Source: Tichowtungia aerotolerans
GTDB lineage: Bacteria > Verrucomicrobiota > Kiritimatiellia > Kiritimatiellales > Tichowtungiaceae
Assembly (NCBI RefSeq): GCF_009905215.1
Contig: NZ_CP047593.1
Location: forward strand, 2,050,900-2,114,899
Direction: 5' to 3'
DNA: 64,000 nucleotides
This document shows positions 58,100 to 64,000 of the stretch, in pieces. Below the pieces are notes generated by a model that worked only from the letters and a program-made list of their open reading frames with translations, did no database searches and had not been told where the DNA came from. Both the position numbers and the translations under genes were made by a program. Positions within the stretch are counted from its first letter, which is position 1. Each line of letters opens with the position of its first letter.

Positions 58100-58927
58100 A
58101 TGAAGACGATAGGTTGTTGGATCAGAATTGTACTGTTGGGAGTGTTTGGATTTTCTTTGGTCACGGGAGCTGCGCCGCGGATCGAGAAAAATATTTTTTA
58201 TCCGAATATTTCAGTGGAACAGGCGGATACTTTGCAGACTGAACGGTGTCGGCTGGATGTGTATGTTCCGGAAGGCGCCGAGGCTCTTCCTGTTGTGGTC
58301 TGGTTTCATGGCGGCGGAATGAAAACCGGTGATAAATATTTTCCAAATGGTTTGCAGGGGAAAAACGTAATCATTGTTGCGGTCAATTATCGTTTGTCCC
58401 CAAAAGTGAAATGCCCGGTTTACATCCAGGATGCTGCCGCTGCGGTGGCGTGGACGTTCAAAAATATTGAACAGTATGGCGGCGACCCGGAGAAAATTTT
58501 TGTATCTGGGTTTTCAGCGGGCGGTTACCTGACGGCGATGGTGGGGATCGATCCTCAATGGCTGGGAGCGCATGGCATCCGGACCACGCAGCTCGCTGGA
58601 ATTGCTCCGATTAGCGGCATGATGTCCACTCACTTCACCGTTCGCTCGGAGCGCGGCGATACATCCAAAATTCCGGTGATTGATGAGTTCGCGCCGATTC
58701 AGCACTGCACGAAAGATGCGCCGCCGGTTTTGTTTATCACTGGCGATCGAAATAAGGATTGGCCGGGTCGCATGGAAGAAAACCAGCTAATGGCCAAAAC
58801 GCTCAAGATCGTTGGGCATCCCGATGTGACCATCTATGAACTTGAAGGGCTCGGCCACAGCGGGGGACAGGAAATTGCTGCCTGTCCAATTTTCCTTGAA
58901 TGGATTCAGCAGCACCTCGGCGACTGA
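58100..58927 (+). CDS. secreted alpha/beta-hydrolase (carboxylesterase-like)
   Basis: 275 aa from ATG 58100 with a signal peptide (IRIVLLGVFGFSLVTGAAP). LPVVVWFHGGGMKTG is the oxyanion-hole HGGG motif; the nucleophile elbow is VSGFSAGGYL (GFSAGG), and the catalytic His is in LEGLGHSGG. BD-FAE/esterase-lipase type, probably removing acetyl or feruloyl groups from polysaccharides outside the cytoplasm (inference). A frame open from 58004 has no signal and is not used. Confidence 0.88.
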   Translation: MKTIGCWIRIVLLGVFGFSLVTGAAPRIEKNIFYPNISVEQADTLQTERCRLDVYVPEGAEALPVVVWFHGGGMKTGDKYFPNGLQGKNVIIVAVNYRLSPKVKCPVYIQDAAAAVAWTFKNIEQYGGDPEKIFVSGFSAGGYLTAMVGIDPQWLGAHGIRTTQLAGIAPISGMMSTHFTVRSERGDTSKIPVIDEFAPIQHCTKDAPPVLFITGDRNKDWPGRMEENQLMAKTLKIVGHPDVTIYELEGLGHSGGQEIAACPIFLEWIQQHLGD

Positions 58928-58935
58928 TGCTTCCG

Positions 58936-60123
58936 CTATGATTCGCTCAGTCGCTTTTGTTCTTCGGCGTTGAGCAGGGCGTGGGCCTCGCGCAGGATGC
59001 CGGGGATTTCCTTAGCAAACGGGCTGTTCTCCAAAAAGGGCTTCAATGCCTCATCATCCACGTTTGCAGCCTTTTGCCCCGGGAACCAGTGTTCGGCGTT
59101 GCCGAGCAGGTTGTAGCGCATTTTTCCGAAATCGACCATGTCGAGTCCTTTGGCGAATGTCCACAGCCGCAGAATTTCGGGAATGTTGATATCGCCGGGC
59201 GTGTCGATCTGGCGCGGCAGGCCTTTGTGCCAGTGGTGGACCCAGTCGGCGCCGAGTGTTTTTTCCAAACATTGGACAAGCTGCTGTTCGATTTTTTCAA
59301 CCATTGGAAGTTTTTCTTCCAAATCCTGGACGGCGGCGACGTGCTCGACGAAGTCGGACGGGCGTGACGGGCCGATGGATAGCGTGTGAACCTCAGGGCG
59401 GCGCAGGCAGTAGAGGTCGTTGAACTGGATCGGTGTAAGCGGCTGGCAGGCTTCGATCAGCTTCACGGGCGGTTGGTAGAGCATGCCGCCTTTGTCGACC
59501 GGGCTGATGATGAAGACGCCCATGTCCTGTCTGGTTGCGGCTTCGACCGGTGCCCAGTTGACGGGGTGATAGACGAAGTACCAGTGCAGGTTAACGTATT
59601 CGAAGAGGCCGGTTTCGATGGCTTTGACGACGGTGTCCGGCGGCCCGTGGGTGGAAAAGCCGATGTGCCGGCAGCGGCCTTCTTTTTTGAGCTGCTGAAG
59701 CGCGGGCATGCTTTTGAGTGCTTTTTCGAGTGTTTCGTCGTTGTTGATTCCGTGAATGGAAAGTAAATCGACATATTCGAGCTTCAATGCGCTCATGGAC
59801 GTTTCGAATGCTTCCAGGAATTCCGCGGGCGAATCCTTGGGGCCGACCTTGGTCTGGATGATCATTTCGTCGCGCGGGAGTGTCGGCAGGAGTTTGCCGA
59901 GCTGGTATTCGGAGGTGCCGTAGCCGCGGGCGGTTTCGATGTGACTGACGCCGAGGTCGAGCGCGTAGCGAATGCAGGCTTCGAGGTTTTTCTGGTTGTC
60001 CTCGGTGACGGAGTCGCGGTCTTTTGTTTCATCGTTCCAGCTCTGCTGGTAGCGCATTCCGCCGCAGGTGATGACGGGCATTTGCAGTTCGGTTTTTCCG
60101 AATCGGCGTGTTGGTACAGACAT
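58936..60123 (-). CDS. aldo/keto reductase with Fe-S-less C-terminal extension
   Basis: 395 aa, longer than the standard 320. TIM-barrel motifs: PVITCGGMRYQQSW, LGVSHIETARGYGTSEYQLGKLL (active-site Asp/Tyr region), IIQTKVGPKDSP, YVDLLSIHGIN. A helical C-terminus of about 100 residues follows, without the CxxC cluster seen in similar AKRs. Three palindrome-like tracts near 59261-59331 encode VQCLEKTL, LPMVEK and VQDLEEKL. It reads two bases after the AEC transporter gene, so they are one operon. Confidence 0.88.
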   Translation of the reverse strand: MSVPTRRFGKTELQMPVITCGGMRYQQSWNDETKDRDSVTEDNQKNLEACIRYALDLGVSHIETARGYGTSEYQLGKLLPTLPRDEMIIQTKVGPKDSPAEFLEAFETSMSALKLEYVDLLSIHGINNDETLEKALKSMPALQQLKKEGRCRHIGFSTHGPPDTVVKAIETGLFEYVNLHWYFVYHPVNWAPVEAATRQDMGVFIISPVDKGGMLYQPPVKLIEACQPLTPIQFNDLYCLRRPEVHTLSIGPSRPSDFVEHVAAVQDLEEKLPMVEKIEQQLVQCLEKTLGADWVHHWHKGLPRQIDTPGDINIPEILRLWTFAKGLDMVDFGKMRYNLLGNAEHWFPGQKAANVDDEALKPFLENSPFAKEIPGILREAHALLNAEEQKRLSES

Positions 60124-60125
60124 GG

Positions 60126-61061
60126 TTAACTTCCTAAAGCGATAATAATACTTAATGAAATAGCGGAAAGCAAAGTGCTGACCACGATAATGTGTCCGGC
60201 GAGGTCGCGGTCGCTGTCGAAAATGTCGGCCATCACAAAGCTGGCTACGGCAGTGGGGCAGGCGAGATAGATCAGCAGAATCTGACGGTTGAGGGGCGAC
60301 AGGCCGAGCAGACGCGCGAGCCCGAACCCGATCAGCGGCTGGATGAATACTTTGATGGCGGATGAAAGGAAAGACAGCGGCAGTCCCCGGTTCAGTCCTT
60401 TAAAGGAGAGAGAGGTGCCGATACTCAGCAGCGCCAGTGCGAGTGCAGAATTGCCCAGCGTTGCGAGAGAACGTCCGATGGCCGAAGGAAAATGAAAACC
60501 CACCATGTTCAACAGAATTGCTGCGGCGCACGAGACGAGCAGCGGATTGGTTAGAAGCTGTTTACAGAACAGGGCGGCTGTGGCCACAGGACGGCGTTTT
60601 TCCCGGCTGCCGTATGCCAGCAGAACGGTGATCGAAAAAATGTTGTAGAATACAATCGCCGGGGCGAGAGCGATGGTGGCCAAGGCTTCGATGCGCGGGG
60701 CGGTTTCGCTCATCGAATAAAGAATAACCGGCAGGCCGACAAAGGCATTGTTGGCGCGCGAGCTTCCCTGAACAAACGCACCGGACTGCCGGCGGTTGAG
60801 TCCCAGCAGTTTGGCCATCACGATGCCGACGATCGCGGAGCAGATGGTGGAGGTAATCAGTAGAAACGAGATGCGCGAAACTTCGTTTGCGCTGAAGGTT
60901 GCATTGGTGATCTTGTTCAGCAGCAGGGCCGGCAGGGCGATCCAGTAGGTAAGGCGGTTGAGGTTGCGTCCCAGATCGGCACTGAAAAAAGACGCCCGGG
61001 TCAGCGCCTTGCCCAAGGCGATGATCAGAAAGACCGGGATGAGACTGTTCAGCACGTGCAT
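60126..61061 (-). CDS. AEC family (auxin efflux carrier-type) transporter
   Basis: 311 aa from Met at 61061 (VLNSLIPVFLIIALGKAL), or 315 from 61073. About ten membrane helices; the inverted-repeat halves and the family's GSSRANNAFVGLPVILY segment (N-x-x-F/G-P) are seen, with a second CPTAVASFVMAD segment near the C-terminus. Such carriers export or import small organic acids. The substrate is unknown; operon partner is the aldo/keto reductase. Confidence 0.87.
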   Translation of the reverse strand: MHVLNSLIPVFLIIALGKALTRASFFSADLGRNLNRLTYWIALPALLLNKITNATFSANEVSRISFLLITSTICSAIVGIVMAKLLGLNRRQSGAFVQGSSRANNAFVGLPVILYSMSETAPRIEALATIALAPAIVFYNIFSITVLLAYGSREKRRPVATAALFCKQLLTNPLLVSCAAAILLNMVGFHFPSAIGRSLATLGNSALALALLSIGTSLSFKGLNRGLPLSFLSSAIKVFIQPLIGFGLARLLGLSPLNRQILLIYLACPTAVASFVMADIFDSDRDLAGHIIVVSTLLSAISLSIIIALGS

Positions 61062-61135
61062 GCCGGCAACCATAAGAAATCCGGTTTCGGAAAAGCAACG
61101 CTTATACTCGCTTTAACTCGGTTCAAAGAATGAAC

Positions 61136-61152
61136 TTTCCAATGATTGGAAA
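61136..61152. repeat. dispersed palindrome, exact copy upstream of deoC
   Basis: TTTCCAATGATTGGAAA between the divergent AEC transporter and deoC genes. Confidence 0.85.
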
Positions 61153-61190
61153 AAATCCGAAGCTGATTTGGAAGAACCTTGGAGGAAAAA

Positions 61191-61874
61191 ATGAGTCGAC
61201 CGATCTGCCGAACTTTTGATGCCGCTGTGCTTGTTCCGGAAATGTCCCGTGAGGAAGCCGGGAATGCGATAAAAACCTGCGTTGCGATTCATGCATACAG
61301 TGCATGTGTTCGCCCTTGTGACATCGAATTGGCTCAGCAGATCTGCGCCGGCAGCAATACCAAAGTTTGTGTTGTGCTCGGTTTTCCGCACGGCGTTCAG
61401 CTTTCTGCATCCAAAGTCGACGAAGCAAAACGCTATGTGGAAATGGGCGTGCATGAAATCGATATGGTTGCCAACTACGGCTGGGTTCGATCTGGTATGT
61501 GGGACGAGGTGAGAGCGGATATTGCTGCGGTGTCCGCGGTTACGAAGTCAGCTGGAACACCGCTGAAAGTGATTTTTGAAACGTCCTGTCTGAATGCAGA
61601 TAAAATCCGAAAACTGACCGAGGTTTGTATCGAAGCCGGAGCCGATTTTGTGAAAACCTCGACCGGTTTCAACGGCGCGGGTGCACAGGAAGAGGATGTG
61701 AAGCTGATGCTCGAAATAGCGGACGGACGCATCAAGGTGAAGGCGTCCGGCGGCATCCGCGACGCGGAACGCGCCCAGATGTTTATCGATATGGGTGTGC
61801 ACCGCCTCGGGGTTAACTGGTCGTCCAGCGCCGCAATTTGCGCGGGTGGACAAGCCGAAGGATCCGGCTATTAG
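61191..61874 (+). CDS. deoC: deoxyribose-phosphate aldolase
   Basis: 227 aa from ATG 61191, RBS GGAGG seven bases upstream. TIM barrel: ACVRPCDIELAQ, VCVVLGFPHGVQLSASKVDEA, the Schiff-base Lys in GADFVKTSTGFNGAGA, and the second Lys in IKVKASGGIRD. It splits deoxyribose 5-phosphate to acetaldehyde and glyceraldehyde 3-phosphate. Complete and separate from other salvage genes. Confidence 0.95.
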   Translation: MSRPICRTFDAAVLVPEMSREEAGNAIKTCVAIHAYSACVRPCDIELAQQICAGSNTKVCVVLGFPHGVQLSASKVDEAKRYVEMGVHEIDMVANYGWVRSGMWDEVRADIAAVSAVTKSAGTPLKVIFETSCLNADKIRKLTEVCIEAGADFVKTSTGFNGAGAQEEDVKLMLEIADGRIKVKASGGIRDAERAQMFIDMGVHRLGVNWSSSAAICAGGQAEGSGY

Positions 61875-62134
61875 GTAGATCAAAACAATGATTTCCTATG
61901 AAAATTTTGCCTGATGCCCTTTCTTTGCCTGGAATTTTAGAAGCGCATCTTCTTTTCGCCTGATGATCAGTTTTTATTAAGCGGCTTTTATTGATTGACC
62001 AGAGGCGGTAGCATGAGAATGTTCTCCATGAGCGGGCGGCACGGCTTAATGTGAATTTTTTTTTTACTTTTTAAGTCAAGCTGGCCTGCCGGACAGTACG
62101 GTACGCATTAAGTGAGTTGACTGAAAGCAAGCCG
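61875..62134. other. gene-free stretch upstream of the PIG-L gene
   Basis: 260 bp, A/T-rich, with a T-run around 62056. A weak TTGACC-N17-AATGTT promoter-like pair lies near 61996-62024. I see no gene or strong structure. Confidence 0.4.
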
Positions 62135-64000
62135 ATGGTCAAAAAAGGCATACTACTGAGCATGTTGCTGGCTGCGATATGTCATAGTGATCCGGTCGAT
62201 GGACTGGATGGGATGGCCGGCAGCAGCACCATGGACGAGATCGAGGACTGGTTCGTCGTTACAGGATCCGTTCAATCTGTCACCAACGGTTATGGGGCTG
62301 TTGGTATGATCTCAGCAGCCGGCAGCAACAGTCTCTGGACGGCTGAGTATGTTTCGAGCGATGTCCTTCAGACCAATGCGGTGTATGGACTGGCTGTGCG
62401 GGCCGGGAACTGGAGTTCCAACCCGGGGAGCGGGACGGTCTTCGCCATCGCGATCGGATATTACGATAGCGAATGGCACGAACTGACCAACAAGACGTTT
62501 ACGGGCGGGACCGCAGGGGAAATTACGCCGACGATCAACGGTTCCTATGAAACCCTGGTGTTTACGAATGAGCTGGCTGTTTTCGCCAACGTTGCTGTTC
62601 GGGTCGGCCGCACCGGAACCTCCGGAAGCTGGGGCGGATTTGATACTGTCTCTTTGACGATCCTGCAAAGTGACTCCGATGGCGATGGATTGCCGGATCG
62701 GTGGGAATTCGATTATGGGCTCAACCCGAATGATGGCGGGACCTTCAACTTCGATGACGGAGACCTTGGGGATCCTGACGATGATGGACTTCAAAACCAT
62801 CAGGAGTATTCCCTGGGCAGCGATCCGCTGGTCGACGAATGGAAGTCTCGTCCCGAAAAGGCCCGGTTGATGGTGATTAATGCCCACCCGGACGATGAAG
62901 CAATTTTCTTTGGCGGTGCGATTCCATATTACACGCAGGTTCGGCAGCTACCCACAATAGTCATTTCCATGACCAGCGGACTTGTCAGTGAAACGGAAAT
63001 ACACGAAGCCGAATTTCGCTCTGCCTGCTGGGCCTACGGACTGCGTAACCAGCCTGTATTCGCTCGTTTCTATAATAATGTATGGAACGCATCCCTCGAT
63101 GAGACCTGGGATACCTGGGCCGATGGTGTGCTCGATGGAGACGACATCACTGAAGGGCAGGCATTGGCCGCGGAAACGCTGACCTACTGGATTCGGCGGT
63201 ATCAGCCGGACGTCGTAGTAACGCATGATCTGGAGGGGGAATATGGTCACTCCGACCACATAGCGACCGCCATTACAGCCACCAATGCTGTGCAACTCGC
63301 AGCCGATACCAACTATGTGGATGGCCTTCAGCCATGGCAGGTGAAAAAGCTGTATCTGCATATGTATCCAACCAACCAGCTGTTTCATGATTTCTGGCAG
63401 GATGTAAGCATTGATACCAATGCCGACGCCACAGCTGATATAACGCCAATGGATGCCGCCGATATCGGGCTCGCCTTTCACGTTTACCAAGGGACTCCAA
63501 CGAATGCATCGACGGTATATGCAGTCAATGAAACCTCCGATGCCGGATGGGAGCCGTATCCCAGTGAATGGTGGGGACTGGTGTCGAGCACCGTTGGCGC
63601 CGATACCGCGACCAGCTTCACTGCGCCCGATGCCGATAACGTAGAGATCTCGTATGTCGGATGGGCCCGCGGTGACTTCTTTGAACACATTACCGTCTTT
63701 GCCGACAGCGATTACGACCAGCTTCCAGACGATTGGGAGCTTGCTCACTTTCCCAGTTTGGAGGCCGCCGATCCGGATGCCGATCCGGACGGGGACGGGC
63801 TGGACAACGCCGCGGAGTTCGGCGCCGGAACCAATCCGGCCCTGAGCGACACCGACGGCGACAGCTTTAATGACGGCCTGGAAGTGATCAACGGCGGGGA
63901 CCCCCTGGTTAGCGACCTTTGGCGCATTGATTATATCCGGGACAACGGAGCCGATTACGACCTGTATTCATCGAATGCCGTGCTGGACCTCAGCATCGGG
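62135..64000 (+). CDS. secreted PIG-L family deacetylase with DxDxDG repeats (truncated by window end)
   Basis: At least 622 aa, open to the right edge. A short N-terminal hydrophobic stretch (GILLSMLLAAICHS) suggests a signal. About residues 35-185 form a beta-sandwich-like domain (YGAVGMISAAGSNSLWTAEY). A thrombospondin-type calcium segment (SDSDGDGLPDRWEFDYGL) leads to the PIG-L domain: the metal motif AHPDDEAIFFGG and later THDLEGEYGHSDH with the third His ligand. A second DxDxDG block (DPDADPDGDGLDNAAEFG) follows. It probably removes N-acetyl groups from sugars outside the cell. Confidence 0.85.
   Translation, partial: MVKKGILLSMLLAAICHSDPVDGLDGMAGSSTMDEIEDWFVVTGSVQSVTNGYGAVGMISAAGSNSLWTAEYVSSDVLQTNAVYGLAVRAGNWSSNPGSGTVFAIAIGYYDSEWHELTNKTFTGGTAGEITPTINGSYETLVFTNELAVFANVAVRVGRTGTSGSWGGFDTVSLTILQSDSDGDGLPDRWEFDYGLNPNDGGTFNFDDGDLGDPDDDGLQNHQEYSLGSDPLVDEWKSRPEKARLMVINAHPDDEAIFFGGAIPYYTQVRQLPTIVISMTSGLVSETEIHEAEFRSACWAYGLRNQPVFARFYNNVWNASLDETWDTWADGVLDGDDITEGQALAAETLTYWIRRYQPDVVVTHDLEGEYGHSDHIATAITATNAVQLAADTNYVDGLQPWQVKKLYLHMYPTNQLFHDFWQDVSIDTNADATADITPMDAADIGLAFHVYQGTPTNASTVYAVNETSDAGWEPYPSEWWGLVSSTVGADTATSFTAPDADNVEISYVGWARGDFFEHITVFADSDYDQLPDDWELAHFPSLEAADPDADPDGDGLDNAAEFGAGTNPALSDTDGDSFNDGLEVINGGDPLVSDLWRIDYIRDNGADYDLYSSNAVLDLSIG

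Noticed and set aside
62312-62887. 191-aa minus-strand frame at the right end
   Set aside because: Antisense to the PIG-L gene, which has clear motifs and remains open to the window edge.

Overview
The window reads as ordinary chromosome from a bacterium of the Planctomycetes-Verrucomicrobia-Chlamydiae group, most likely an anaerobic or microaerobic Kiritimatiellota (Pontiella-like) organism. The pointers are a Minf_1886-type gene (a family known mainly from Verrucomicrobia and Planctomycetes), calcium-binding DxDxDG tails on secreted proteins, a formylglycine-generating-enzyme-like protein, a eukaryote-type hexokinase, and an ORP-like cluster (NifX-like protein plus ferredoxin-bearing MinD ATPases) typical of anaerobes. 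The phylum is inference; no rRNA gene is present. Coding density is high and both strands are used.

Layout. 0-4.4 kb: tight minus-strand operon DUF134 regulator, DUF5320, C_GCAxxG_C_C protein, NifX-like, DUF89, two MinD/ferredoxin ATPases; then bacteriohemerythrin. 4.5-12.5 kb: rsmB, a DUF481 outer-membrane protein, a methyltransferase, an AIM24-like protein, ACT protein, sixA, ald and a REP-associated tyrosine transposase (RAYT). 12.7-20.4 kb: a kinase-like protein without an ATPase domain, DUF805, polA, ZIP transporter, antiporter and EIIA-Ntr. 20.6-31.9 kb: HU, metF, metY, a multihaem cytochrome, a beta-helix protein, a small lipoprotein, asd, a CPBP protease, a cupin and an iron alcohol dehydrogenase. 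32-41 kb: AraC regulator, hexokinase, serS, a zinc-ribbon membrane protein, tilS, tsaD and an S41 protease. 41-46.4 kb: thiE, a FGE-like protein and a TPP-riboswitch-controlled thiS-thiG-thiH-thioesterase operon. 46.4-57 kb: tRNA-Glu, HIT, Minf_1886, upp, rny, fau, rarA, a frameshifted secreted-protein gene, a strong 6S RNA candidate, pheT, HPr and DUF2851. 57-64 kb: STAS-like, ppnP, esterase, aldo/keto reductase, AEC transporter, deoC and a secreted PIG-L deacetylase running off the right edge.

The striking feature is repeat biology, in two layers. First, a short palindrome, consensus TTTCCAANNNTTGGAAA (commonest core TTCCAATGTTTGGAAA), recurs more than 30 times with variations. Ten copies match TTCCAANNNTTGGAA exactly, where about 0.004 would be expected by chance. 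Copies sit between genes, inside terminators, and in frame inside conserved genes (rsmB, tilS, fau, pheT, thiS, a thioesterase, DUF2851), where they are often read as FQ(C/T/W/A)LE. Second, several GTAG-headed hairpins occur singly or as inverted pairs (REP/REPIN architecture), two of them overlapping tilS. The one RAYT gene in the window carries four hairpins of 20 bp inside its own reading frame. I regard the palindrome family as the best candidate for something undescribed.
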